Assembly: GCA_922989275.2 (NCBI GenBank)
Contig: OV277866.1
Location: forward strand, 37,527,246-37,591,245
DNA: 64,000 nucleotides
Direction: 5' to 3'
Source: Gari tellinella
Lineage: Eukaryota > Mollusca > Bivalvia > Cardiida > Psammobiidae
In this document: positions 60,301-63,628 of the stretch, piece by piece
How the letters are laid out: the number at the start of each line of letters is the position of its first letter
Numbering within the stretch: position 1 is the stretch's first letter
Position numbers and translations under genes: made by a program
Notes under the pieces: model-generated
What the model was told of the DNA's origin: nothing
The model's input: the letters and a program-made list of their open reading frames with translations, nothing else
The model's database searches: none

Positions 60301-61627
60301 TTTATTTGGACTGATCATACGTTTTTAATGCCAGAAGCCAAATAATGCCACACATTTGCTTTTATTTGAGTATTTTATTGTATTTTGACAAGTACACAAT
60401 CCGGTTGCGAGTCCCTTTAAGCTGTCACCTGCCTTTTTTACAATGAATTAGCCTTCATTTTAGTTGACGTAATGGAGAGATTTTACTGTATAAAACTCTG
60501 CCGACTCTGACTATGGTGAGCTTTGTAGATTTATTTCAGTACAAAGTGTACTTAACATGGCAAAATATAATTAAGGAAATATGTTAATGCCATGTAATGC
60601 GCACTAGACACTAAGAATAACACACACAAAAAAGAAAAAATGTTCTTTATTGCTGTCGTGGTCCTTGAATCTAGTGGCAATACACTATAAACATCTATCA
60701 TCTCAACTTTTACACTTTCCAATGAAATATGAAACCAACAGTTCACAAGAAAGAGGGAAGATATATCCTTTACCTTATACATGTATTTACCCCTCAAACA
60801 TAAAATGGACAATTCCAGTTTCCAAGTAAGTTCAGTGCCGTCACTACATTTTTGATTGTGTAGGGTAAAATGTGTTTCAAAATGACATGCTTTGCGACAT
60901 GTATATCCAACTAAGCTGCTTTAACATTACATTGTTTAACAAGAATCTTTTGCATGTACAATGACTGCAAGATGTTGTATAAATATCACATTTGTTTTAA
61001 CTATGTGTCGCCTTTCCTTATGGATTTCACTTATCCCAGTTGTACCTAACGTCTCATAATTTGAGGTTGATATGCAAACGATGTACACTCTGAACAGATG
61101 CCGCATGATGCAATGTCTGACCAACGTCTACAATATTTGATGATAAGAATTTCATTATAGAAAAAAAGGAAAATGAAATCCCTTATCTTAGACAGGCGCC
61201 AGTCTCTATAATAGTTTATCATTTTTTCCCTTTAATACATACTTTGTTTTCTTTTCCTAGCCAGAATTATTGATAAATCAGTGCTGGATTCTGTAGCAGG
61301 AATAAGGCACAATGACAGACCATTGAAAAACAGAATACATTAATAAAAATAATATATTTATCAGACTAGTAGCTAGTCTACCCTTATATCAAAAATGGAT
61401 TAATCCAATAAATAAGAATGGAAGAATCCACTTGGCATAAATGGATTGAATAACCGTTGCTTATTAAGACATATTGTTTGTAAGGAGCGGTGAATTGTTT
61501 ACTGTTTGTTGATGCCGTTCCCTTATGATATTTCTACAGGATGTTGTGGATGATCGCCATAGTGTGCATCCTGTACGCCCCACTGATTGTAATACTCCGA
61601 AATCCACCTGGCAAGGAGGAGAAAATG
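27281..61627 (+). CDS. VMAT: Vesicular monoamine transporter (SLC18/VMAT) gene, 13 coding exons, 3' end missing
   Basis: Family role: proton/monoamine antiporter of the major facilitator superfamily that loads dopamine, serotonin, octopamine or related amines into synaptic and secretory vesicles. Seen: joined exons give 510 codons covering the 12 expected membrane segments, with a long lumenal loop between TM1 and TM2 (about residues 50-160). Residues matching functional positions of mammalian VMAT2 are present: Asp39 in TM1 (D33), Lys169 in TM2 (K138), Glu342 in TM7 (E312), Asp429 in TM10 (D399) and Asp456 in TM11 (D426). Signature stretches [32 protein letters not shown] and [16 protein letters not shown] are VMAT-like rather than VAChT-like (judged from memory of the families). 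All introns are GT-AG and phases are consistent. The ~20-35 residue cytoplasmic tail expected after the KEEK motif is absent from the window. Assembled by eye, without transcript evidence. Confidence 0.93.
27420..28304. other. Intron 1, first part: nothing recognised
   Basis: AT-rich intron DNA without a clear repeat or frame. Confidence 0.5.
28305..28577. repeat. Segment repeated in intron 8 (copy 1)
   Basis: Matches 52819-53088 in the same orientation over ~270 bp, including TACCAAAGAATTAATACATT and GTTTCATGGTAAACACCACT; it runs into a family-K start in both places. Confidence 0.75.
28539..28740. mobile_element. Family K element
   Basis: CCCTTCACTGCCATGACGTC...GCAGAGAAAGGG-TTAA; core 28640-28705, slightly imperfect. 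Confidence 0.75.
28905..28972. repeat. Type-1 hairpin core
   Basis: TCAAACAGTTTTGATCCTGA / TCAGGATCCAAATTGTTT around GACGCCGCG-TGT-CGCGGCGTC. Confidence 0.7.
29340..29540. repeat. Broken type-1 core fused to a family B right arm
   Basis: GCAAACAGTTTAGATTCAGA..GACGCCACGTGACGCGGG changes abruptly into TCTTCAGCCTGCTGTAAGC..GTATAAATTGGAAC, a type-2 half and B arm. A junction between two element types. Confidence 0.6.
29550..29795. mobile_element. Family A element, 246 bp, forward
   Basis: CTGTGGAGAATGTG...CCACTG, TA-flanked; core 29613-29678 perfect. Confidence 0.88.
30153..30363. mobile_element. Family K element, 211 bp, complete
   Basis: TTAA at 30149-30152 and 30364-30367; CCCATTCACTCTC...CATGAAAGGG. 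Core 30188-30252 nearly perfect (CAAACGGTTTTGATCC). Confidence 0.85.
30425..30670. mobile_element. Family A element, 246 bp, reverse
   Basis: TA-flanked; core has AGACACCGG on one arm. Confidence 0.88.
30838..30955. repeat. Family C remnant
   Basis: ACAAACAGTGCAGACCCTGA with AGGAGACATCTGAT; tail CGAATATACTCGTCGCTAGGG. Confidence 0.6.
31105..31350. mobile_element. Family A element, 246 bp, forward
   Basis: TA-flanked CAGTGTAGAATGTG...CCACTG; perfect core. Confidence 0.88.
31483..32155. mobile_element. Family D element split by element P
   Basis: Left end CAGTGCCCCCACCCCTCTAC, shortened core about 31575-31635, then P, then AGCAGACGACAATTTCAAGC and GGAATCGTTGTTTAGAAGG, ending ..GTACTGTA. Confidence 0.75.
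31684..32006. mobile_element. Element P copy 1, 323 bp, TTAA target duplication
   Basis: TTAA on both sides, inserted in family D. Ends AGATATCAC / GGATGTCT. Inverted sibling at 54162-54483. No frame for a transposase. Confidence 0.8.
32299..32544. mobile_element. Family A element, 246 bp, reverse
   Basis: TA-flanked; core 32417-32481 perfect apart from the usual CTGATCA / TGATCTG asymmetry. Confidence 0.88.
33064..33309. mobile_element. Family A element, 246 bp, reverse
   Basis: TA-flanked, intact core. Confidence 0.88.
33362..33552. mobile_element. Family G element, shortened
   Basis: AGGGCTGCCA...ATGGCAGCCCT; 8-bp flanks have decayed (5 of 8). Perfect type-2 core 33420-33490. Confidence 0.7.
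33900..33967. repeat. Family C hairpin core
   Basis: CAAACAGTGTAAACCC..CAGAGGGCTCC / GAGCCCTCTGATCAGGATCTACACTG; tail GCCTGACTAGGGTTCAAAG. Confidence 0.7.
34118..34450. mobile_element. Family D element, left part lost, next to a family A fragment
   Basis: 34045-34110 is a piece of family A (GCAAATGAAACGCAAACG). Then D: AATTGTCGTCTG, core 34291-34350 perfect, ATAACGACTCCCTCCGAATA, end GAGGGATCACTG-TA. Confidence 0.7.
34790..35620. repeat. Series of decayed family K copies
   Basis: Type-1 core relics near 34800, 35007, 35345 and 35570 (the last with a good GACGCTGCGTGACGCGGCGTC), separated by GCAGACGACAA and CCCTTCACTGG words. Confidence 0.6.
36133..36428. repeat. Long (GTA)n trinucleotide repeat
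   Basis: About 300 bp of GTA with scattered AAT, AGA and GCA variants, inside a looser GTA-rich zone from 35940. It ends ~135 bases before the exon-2 acceptor. Confidence 0.95.
36564..36981 (+). CDS. VMAT: VMAT exon 2: end of TM1, lumenal loop, TM2
   Basis: Codes for residues 47-186. Acceptor is a pyrimidine run ending TCACAG; donor is GTATAG. After the TM1 end (VPIVPNF) comes a ~110-residue lumenal loop with three N-glycosylation sequons (Asn79, Asn107, Asn136), cysteines 77 and 129, and a lysine/glutamate-rich stretch at about 144-154. TM2 follows with [11 protein letters not shown], where Lys169 corresponds to VMAT2 K138, then [10 protein letters not shown] leading into the TM2-TM3 loop. 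This is by far the largest exon. The loop is the least conserved part of the family and could only be placed by its flanks. Confidence 0.94.
36982..37220. other. Intron 2 start; 50-bp flank shared with 43055-43106
   Basis: 37169-37219 (ACTAGTATCGTTAAGAGAAA..) recurs inverted next to the family A copy at 42809. Confidence 0.6.
37221..37465. mobile_element. Family A element, 245 bp, reverse
   Basis: TA-flanked, core intact. Confidence 0.88.
37517..37690. mobile_element. Family A-related rearranged fragment
   Basis: CAGTGGAGAATCTG start, then multiplied AACGAAACGCAAACG and TTTATAAACGCGTTTATAAG words; no core. Confidence 0.6.
37691..39004. other. Intron 2: scattered core relics
   Basis: Repeated AGTAACTCGGCGTCTGA-type fragments near 37951, 38011, 38091 and 38412. 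A palindromic GTTACACCACGGAAT region lies at 38815-38895. No gene. Confidence 0.45.
39005..40832. mobile_element. Foldback element, ~1.8 kb, tandem-repeat arms
   Basis: Direct repeat GACTTAATG lies at both edges (about 38996-39004 and 40831-40839). Arms 39013-39222 and about 40610-40830 are inverted arrays of ~31-bp units (GTCAAAATCCCCTTGG + ACAGGGTA). The middle holds 76-bp tandem repeats. No transposase frame. The architecture matches Mutator-related foldback elements. Confidence 0.82.
39561..40176. repeat. 76-bp tandem repeat, ~8 units
   Basis: Unit starts at 39561, 39637, 39713, 39789, 39865, 39941, 40017 and 40093 (GATCAGGATCCAAACTTG). Period strictly 76 with point differences. Confidence 0.92.
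41090..41175. repeat. Decayed type-1 fragments
   Basis: AGTAACTCGGCATCTGATCT and CAGATGCCCAGTAATTTAAC; no intact hairpin. Confidence 0.4.
41335..41530. mobile_element. Family A-related rearranged fragment
   Basis: GTGCGTTTAAACGCAC and repeated AAACGCGTTT words, ending in a typical GGGAAAGAATAACAGTTTCT..CCACTG-TA end. Confidence 0.6.
41536..41690. mobile_element. Family B fragment, reverse
   Basis: TTCCTCAACTAAGAAAACTAG..CTAGCAGATGGTAGCTTAAAG with a shortened core. Confidence 0.55.
42160..42215. repeat. Decayed type-1 core
   Basis: GTTAGATTCTGATCAGGCACAGC / CCGGTGTCTGATCTGGATCC. Confidence 0.5.
42809..43054. mobile_element. Family A element, 246 bp, forward
   Basis: TA-flanked; core 42872-42937 perfect. 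Confidence 0.88.
43106..43187. mobile_element. Half of a family A element
   Basis: Repeats the right half of the neighbouring copy (GTACTTTTCTACGTTTTAG...CCACTG-TA) after a 50-bp spacer shared with 37169-37219. Confidence 0.75.
43300..43455. repeat. Worn family C hairpin and a type-1 half-core
   Basis: 43319-43391 TCAGAGGGCTCAGGATACAG-GAGCCCTCTGATCAG with poor outer arms. 43430-43452 GATGAGGATCCAAACTGTTTG ends ~45 bases before the exon-3 acceptor. Confidence 0.6.
43497..43555 (+). CDS. VMAT: VMAT exon 3: TM3
   Basis: Codes for residues 187-205 plus one base. It starts after TTTTCAG and reads [11 protein letters not shown], a strongly conserved VMAT stretch. Two overlapping donors exist (GTAAGT at 43552 and GTAAGT at 43556). 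Only the second keeps frame with exon 4 and yields the conserved TVIFAF junction, so it is chosen. Use of the first would shift frame. Confidence 0.92.
43706..43772. repeat. Family C hairpin core, perfect
   Basis: 67 bp, GCAAACAGTGTAGACCCTGA ... TCAGGGTCTACACTGTTTG around the palindrome GGGCTCCTTAAGGAGCCC. Upstream 43640-43670 has AACCCTAGCGACGAGTATAC. Confidence 0.88.
44046..44278. mobile_element. Family A-related rearranged copy
   Basis: Multiplied GTTTTATAGATAAACG and TTTAAACGCGTTAAAA words; ends ATAGCGTATTTACCACTG-TA. Confidence 0.5.
44319..44424. mobile_element. Family B fragment before exon 4
   Basis: Worn core 44333-44395 (AAAAGCAGACTGAAAGTAAAA / TTTACTTTCAGTC), then TGTTATGGGGAAGTG-TTAA. 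Confidence 0.65.
44456..44539 (+). CDS. VMAT: VMAT exon 4: TM4
   Basis: Codes for residues 206-233 plus one base. Contains LLFVAR-like TM4 with Arg220 and [12 protein letters not shown], a family signature. Acceptor CTGCAG, donor GTAAGG. A family-B transposon remnant ends ~30 bases before the acceptor. Confidence 0.94.
44649..45955. mobile_element. Mariner-like element, 1307 bp, non-autonomous
   Basis: TA-flanked. Inverted ends CGAGGGGCGTTCAGTTAATA / CGAGGGGCGTTCATTTATCT (second read on the minus strand) continue to TGTCAC. Ends and length suit a full mariner, but the longest interior frame (98 residues, minus) shows no transposase resemblance. Confidence 0.82.
46126..46674. mobile_element. 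549-bp TIR element
   Basis: CGCAGAATAGTGGACAC / GTGTCCACTATTCTGCC ends flanked by TA; no coding frame. Confidence 0.7.
46766..47289. repeat. Long hairpin plus TTATAACATAAC-ended element
   Basis: 46778-46905 is a stem (ATTTATTGGATTTATTAAAC / GATAAATCCAATAAATTATT) with GAAAACGATAAAA / TTTTGTCGTTTTC inside. 46915-47288 has inverted 11-12 bp ends TATAACATAAC / GTTATGTTATA. They may be one element. Confidence 0.6.
47394..47461. repeat. Family C hairpin core, worn
   Basis: GCAAACAATGTAGACCCTGA / TCAGGGTTTGGACTGTTTG, centre mutated. Confidence 0.6.
47542..47784. mobile_element. Family B element, reverse, 22 bases before exon 5
   Basis: TTAA 47538-47541, CCCATTGCCCCACAAATAAG...CAGGCTATGGGGCAATGG. 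Core 47670-47739. Confidence 0.82.
47807..47899 (+). CDS. VMAT: VMAT exon 5: cytoplasmic loop 4-5 and TM5 start
   Basis: Codes for residues 234-264 plus one base. Reads [20 protein letters not shown] and then [10 protein letters not shown], the conserved MFS-type DDEERGR cytoplasmic loop and start of TM5. Donor GTAAGC; joins in phase 1 to exon 6. A complete family-B element ends only 22 bases upstream of the exon, so the branch point probably falls inside transposon sequence. Confidence 0.95.
47900..48546. other. Intron 5: nothing recognised
   Basis: Weak type-2 relic at 48410-48450; otherwise unassigned. Confidence 0.4.
48547..48636 (+). CDS. VMAT: VMAT exon 6: TM5 end and TM6
   Basis: Codes for residues 265-294 plus one base: [20 protein letters not shown] followed by a hydrophobic TM6 ending LLDG. 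Acceptor TTTCAG, donor GTAAGA. A family-C hairpin element begins shortly after the donor. Confidence 0.95.
48640..48895. mobile_element. Family C element after exon 6
   Basis: Core 48750-48816 (palindromic centre GGGCTCCTTTCGGAGCCC; arms GTGAGGACCC / GGGTCTTCAC). The right end GGGACTAGGGTTCAAAGGG-TTAA matches 33967-34040. Confidence 0.7.
49347..49586. mobile_element. Family B element, forward, before exon 7
   Basis: TTAA both sides (49343-49346, 49587-49590). CCATTACCCCATAGCCTG...GGTTATGGG; core 49396-49473 almost perfect. Confidence 0.85.
49660..49761 (+). CDS. VMAT: VMAT exon 7: TM6 end, central loop, TM7 start
   Basis: Codes for residues 295-328 plus one base: ALQLFVLQP, a short cytoplasmic loop rich in Gln, Pro and Ser, then [12 protein letters not shown], a strongly conserved entry to TM7. 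Acceptor TTACAG, donor GTCAGT. Confidence 0.95.
49762..50182. other. Intron 7, first part: nothing recognised
   Basis: AT-rich. A short stretch (AACATACAATATACATTTATG) partly repeats about 65 bp apart. Confidence 0.35.
50183..50959. mobile_element. 777-bp element with 128-bp inverted ends
   Basis: Arms 50183-50310 and 50832-50959 mirror each other without gaps and with only one or two mismatches (TTCCCAAATGAAATCACTAC...). The 521-bp interior has no transposase-like frame. Its right end abuts the family-H arm that flanks exon 8. Confidence 0.85.
50952..51161. repeat. Left arm of the inverted repeat around exon 8 (half of family H)
   Basis: ~210 bp, reverse-complementary to 52086-52297 with about two substitutions and a 2-base length difference. 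Contains GACAATGACATTTGGTCTG and GAAACGTCTGCTACAATAAA. Confidence 0.88.
51162..51228. repeat. Small hairpin upstream of exon 8
   Basis: GTAACCAGGGTAAACAT / ATGTTTACCCTGGTTAC, 17-bp arms, ~31-base loop, ending ~50 bases before exon 8. Confidence 0.8.
51277..51372 (+). CDS. VMAT: VMAT exon 8: TM7 and lumenal loop 7-8
   Basis: Codes for residues 329-360 plus one base: [19 protein letters not shown] with Glu342 (VMAT2 E312), then loop [10 protein letters not shown]. In mammalian VMATs this loop has the cysteine that pairs with one in the first lumenal loop; here that position is Ala. Donor GTACGG. The exon sits inside a pair of ~210-bp inverted repeats (50952-51161 and 52086-52297). Confidence 0.95.
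51590..51656. repeat. Hairpin core mixing family C outer arms and GACGCCGC centre
   Basis: GCAAACAGTGTTGACTCTGA / TCAGAGTTTACACTGTTTGC outside, GACGCCGCAT-ATGCGGCGTC inside. Lies just after exon 8. Confidence 0.78.
52086..52410. mobile_element. Family H element; right arm of the inverted repeat around exon 8
   Basis: 52086-52297 is the arm. 52331-52400 is its hairpin (AGACCAGTCGCTGCGTC / GACGCGGTGGCTGTCCTTG). The element then ends GCAATAAGGACCAC. Confidence 0.8.
52415..52530 (+). repeat. Family J dispersed repeat copy
   Basis: Matches 26230-26345 (TTAATTATGTTTTGCCA, CACTTTTTACCGAAA). Confidence 0.65.
52562..52809. mobile_element. 248-bp element with GGGGCCCGTTTTACTAAAC ends and its own hairpin core
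   Basis: ~51-bp inverted ends, each containing a self-palindrome CTTACGCAAAAATTTTGCGTAAG. Centre 52645-52717 is a 70-bp hairpin CAAACAGCAAATAGCC-AGATCAGAGG and complement, a distinct type-1 variant. Confidence 0.85.
52819..53088. repeat. Segment repeated in intron 1 (copy 2)
   Basis: Same orientation as 28305-28577, roughly 85-90% alike by eye. Confidence 0.75.
53220..53350 (+). CDS. VMAT: VMAT exon 9: TM8 and TM9
   Basis: Codes for residues 361-404. Reads [19 protein letters not shown] (TM8, with Tyr371), then KIGRW, the second MFS cytoplasmic motif, and TM9. It ends in phase 0 at GTG|GTGAGT. The Phe-Leu-Pro-Ala-Ser stretch is nearly invariant in the family. Confidence 0.95.
53447..53520. 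repeat. Hairpin with ATCCTATGGTGTTACTACTC arms
   Basis: AAATCCTATGGTGTTACTAC / GTAGTGACACCATAGGGTTT around ATTAGAATCGTCTC-GAA-GAGGCGATTCTAAT. Related half at 58985-59055. Confidence 0.8.
53593..53842. mobile_element. Family H element
   Basis: GAGCGGTTCCATGGC...CATGACACGGCT ends; core worn. Confidence 0.65.
54162..54483. mobile_element. Element P copy 2, 322 bp, inverted relative to copy 1
   Basis: TTAA at 54158-54161 and 54484-54487; AGACATTAAGCC...GTGATGTCT. Roughly 90% alike to 31684-32006 when reversed. Confidence 0.82.
54521..54767. mobile_element. Family A element, 247 bp, forward
   Basis: CAGTGGAGAAAACG...CCATTG. The left flank is AT, not TA; core has CACCGGGTGACCCGG. Confidence 0.85.
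55032..55287. mobile_element. Family G element, 256 bp
   Basis: AGGACTGCCAT...ATGGAAGCCCT; flanks ACAGTGCC / GCAGTGCA (6 of 8). Core 55156-55227 perfect (GAATGCGCCTTAAGGCGCATTC). Confidence 0.78.
55478..55732. mobile_element. Family B element, forward, before exon 10
   Basis: CCCATTACCCCATAGCC...GTGGGAAGGG-TTAA; core 55526-55595 with several mismatches. Confidence 0.8.
55790..55853 (+). CDS. VMAT: VMAT exon 10: lumenal loop 9-10 and TM10 start
   Basis: Codes for residues 405-425 plus one base: [22 protein letters not shown]. Acceptor is a T-run ending TTTCAG, donor GTAGGT. A full family-B element ends 57 bases upstream. Confidence 0.94.
55952..56190. mobile_element. Family K element
   Basis: CCCTTTTAGCGTC...GGCGGTGAAAGAG-TTAA. 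Core 56090-56153 perfect (CAAACAGTTTAGATCCAGAT). Confidence 0.82.
56272..56740. repeat. Two tandem copies of a ~231-bp unit
   Basis: 56291 onward (AGCAATTTTATAATTTGATA, AATCACTTATATCATAT) recurs at 56522 onward (AGCAATTTTATAACTTGATA, AATCACTTATATCGTAT); about 75-80% alike. Confidence 0.7.
56844..56910. repeat. Family C hairpin core, worn
   Basis: GCAAACAATGTAAACCC / GAGCTCTACACTGTTTG, mismatched near CCCTGTGCTC. Confidence 0.6.
56978..58024. repeat. 74-bp satellite array, ~14 units, intron 10
   Basis: Strict 74-base period (for example 57046, 57120 and onward), with units nearly identical: GTTATATCCAAAGTTTATTA..GGGAAATAAATTATGC. The first unit differs slightly (CAATG, GAGTAAA). Confidence 0.97.
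58047..58405. mobile_element. Family D element, complete, 359 bp
   Basis: TA-flanked; CAGTGCTCCCTCTCTACAAC / GTAGAGAGGGAGCACTG. Core 58243-58309. Inserted between the satellite array and GTTATATC-type sequence (58437-58500) that continues it. Confidence 0.88.
58537..58656 (+). CDS. VMAT: VMAT exon 11: TM10 and TM11
   Basis: Codes for residues 426-465 plus one base. Contains [18 protein letters not shown] with Asp429 (VMAT2 D399) and [15 protein letters not shown] with Asp456 (D426), the two C-terminal-half acidic membrane residues required for transport in VMAT2. Donor GTATGT. Confidence 0.96.
58682..58925. mobile_element. Family C element after exon 11
   Basis: TTTAACCCTTTCAACCCTAA ... GGGTTGAAAGGGTTCA ends. 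Core 58810-58875 (GGGCTCCTATAGGAGCCC centre). Confidence 0.72.
59138..59383. mobile_element. Family A element, 246 bp, reverse, inside a broken family B
   Basis: TA-flanked, core near-perfect. Preceded by a B left end (TTAACCTATTGCCCA) and followed by B-like pieces (GGGGCGCTCTGCTTTAG). Confidence 0.85.
59583..59758. mobile_element. Family K element, decayed, before exon 12
   Basis: TTAA at 59579-59582 and 59759-59762; only half a core (CAAACAGTTTGGCGGGGCGTC / ATCAGGATCCAAATTG). Confidence 0.65.
59832..59877 (+). CDS. VMAT: VMAT exon 12: TM11-TM12 link
   Basis: A 46-base exon for residues 466-480 plus two bases: [16 protein letters not shown] when joined. Acceptor TTTTAG after a TTTTA-rich tract, donor GTGAGT. 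The split Trp codon (TG|G) joins cleanly to exon 13. Confidence 0.92.
60010..60490. repeat. Family F fragments and the 23794-type end repeat
   Basis: 60155-60250 and 60420-60490 are family-F arms (GACCACTAAAAAC.., GAGAGATTTTACTG). 60297-60420 matches 23794-23913 and ends GCGAGTCCCTTTAA. Confidence 0.6.
60540..60640 (-). repeat. Family J repeat copy, inverted
   Basis: ATGGCAAAATATAATTAAGG and GCCATGTAATGCGCACTAG are the complement of 52415-52530. Confidence 0.6.
60641..61539. other. Intron 12, remainder
   Basis: A decayed type-1 core at 61073-61137 (GCAAACGATGTACACTC / GTCTACAATATTTG); nothing else recognised. Confidence 0.4.
61540..61627 (+). CDS. VMAT: VMAT exon 13: TM12 and start of C-tail
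   Basis: Codes for residues 481-510: [20 protein letters not shown], then NPPGKEEKM, equivalent to the PPAKEEK motif at the membrane exit of VMATs. It ends in phase 0 at a weak donor, GTAAAA. A last exon with the acidic tail is still required; none was found before 64000. Confidence 0.93.
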
Positions 61628-61655
61628 GTAAAAACACTACAATAAAATACTGCTA

Positions 61656-61872
61656 CAGTGCAGAAGACGTTATTATTTCCCTTTTAAACGCAAACGAAAC
61701 GCAAACGCAAAGCACTTACATGTTGAAGATGATAATATTTTGACAATTTTGACTAATCACGTTCGTCAGAATGTCAAACAATTTTGTGCCTGATCTAGCT
61801 CCAAATTTCTTTCATTGAAAATAATTTTGAGCGTAAGCGCGTTAGTTGGAAATGATAACGTCTTCTCCACTA
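61656..61872. mobile_element. Family A element, diverged, directly after exon 13
   Basis: CAGTGCAGAAGACG...CCACTA, TA-flanked. The core has collapsed to TCAAACAATTTTGTGCC-TGATCTAGCTCC. It begins 28 bases after the exon. Confidence 0.72.
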
Positions 61873-63160
61873 TATTACAGTGAGAAATTCGTTACTGGCT
61901 TGCTGGATATATGCCCACGAGATCTTTTTTGTCACCCAGTTGTAATTGTCGGCCTTGCCGTTCCCATTCCCATTAGCAGTTTCAAGAAAATGTTCGCAAC
62001 CTTTGTACCCCTTTGACCTAAAACTTTTAAATTCGGACCATGCCATTATTCTTTTAAATACTTGACTCAAATTAAAATTGATTTTATAAACTAATAATTA
62101 CAATTTTATAATTGTATAACCTTAGTAATCACATTGAGAGAGTGTCCTTTATCCAGAATTAAATCCATAAGGTATACTGTTTATTACTAAATTGTAAATG
62201 TAGTTACATGTATATGTCTTTTCCCACTTTGTTAGTACATATATAATTTCATGTGAAATGGTTTTAAACTCACAACACCTGTGTGAAACGAGCACTACAT
62301 GTATATACATGTCAATCTGGTATGATAATAATAAAAATCTATGTGAAAAATATGACCCTCGTGATATTGACTTCAGTCTCTCTGCGTTTAAGTTTCGAAA
62401 TAGGTTTGAAACTAAGCATAATTTTAAACTGGTTTAAGTTTTTTAGTGGACACGTAAGGTGCCGACGTTATATCAAAAGGCAATCAAACAATTTATAAAG
62501 GACACCATTCTAAGAAAACATTACATACTTGTGAAAATCCTTGTGTATAGGTACTGAAAAATAAACAACTTATAAATCTACTTGAGTCATGAAATCGTTC
62601 TCCTGAATAAGGTCTAAAAACCAACTTGAATGTCTCTTTTTTTAAATGTACATGTATAGTGTACATACTCATTTAGTACTTTAATTTTATTACAGGTCTA
62701 AATTTTCCATTTGGCTTTGAAACAATGAAGGTTTTTCAGACAAAATCTCCAGTTTCAGAATGGCAATATTTCATAGCACCTTTCTCGATACATTTAAAAC
62801 TTCGTTACCTACAATACTCGTTTGTTCGTCGTTAAAAGGAATTTCATTCGGAATACTTTTGTTGAGTTGACTGTGTATCAAATTCAGTTGTGCAACCATT
62901 CACTGTCTCAAGAACCCATAGGTCTTGCGTTAACATTTCCCACTCATGTAAACAGAAGTTCAATTCTCCAACTGCTGTGCTTACCTGATTTAAGCTTTGT
63001 CTGTTGGGGCTGTTACAGTAGCTGTTGGGCTACGATAATTTCTAATTCATCTAGTTGGTAACGCTGACCACCACTTCTCCTTTAAAATATCCAGCAGCCG
63101 ATGCCTCTGAACATTTGAGGCCTGTCTGTCTGCTCCTTGCCAACATCTTCACATTAATCA
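61873..63160. other. No gene recognised
   Basis: Expected to hold or lead to the last VMAT exon, but no frame with a short acidic tail after a convincing acceptor was found. Confidence 0.4.
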
Positions 63161-63168
63161 AATTTAAA

Positions 63169-63628
63169 ATATTTCATTCGAACAATAGTTTTATCACATT
63201 TATCACTTTCAAAATCTTACACTCGAACATTAATTTTATCACATTTACCGCATTTGACATATCCCACTCGAACAATAATTTTATCACTTTTATCACATTC
63301 AAAATATCGCATTCGAACAATAACTTTATCACATTCAAAATATCGCATTCGAAAAATAACTTTATCACATTTATCACATTCAAGATATTGCATTCGAACA
63401 ATAATTTTATCACATTTATTACATTCAAAATATCGCATTCGAACATTAATTTTATCACATTTATCACATTCAAAATATCGCATTCGAACAATAATTTTAT
63501 CACATTTATTACATTCAAAATATCGCATTCGAACATTAATTTTATCACATTTATCACATTTAAAATATCCCATTCGAACAATAATTTTATCACATTTATT
63601 ATATTCAAAATATCGCATTCGAACATTA
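63169..63628. repeat. 45-bp minisatellite, ~10 units
   Basis: Unit CGCATTCGAACATTAATTTT + ATCACATTTATCACATTCAA + AATAT. The period is a multiple of three, so all frames stay open and give long repetitive frames on both strands; one unit is shortened near 63316-63346. Confidence 0.93.

Noticed and set aside
27281..61627. Vesicular acetylcholine transporter (VAChT) as identity of the transporter
   Set aside because: TM1 and TM10-11 wording is VMAT-like, and VAChT is normally intronless or nested in the choline acetyltransferase locus; no such neighbour is seen.
61880..62710. Acceptor-like sites at 61880 (ATTACAG|TGA) and 62696 (ATTACAG|GTC TAA) for the last VMAT exon
   Set aside because: Joined to exon 13 in phase 0 they stop at once or after one residue, unlike the 20-35 residue acidic tail of the family; the first is also the edge of a transposon.
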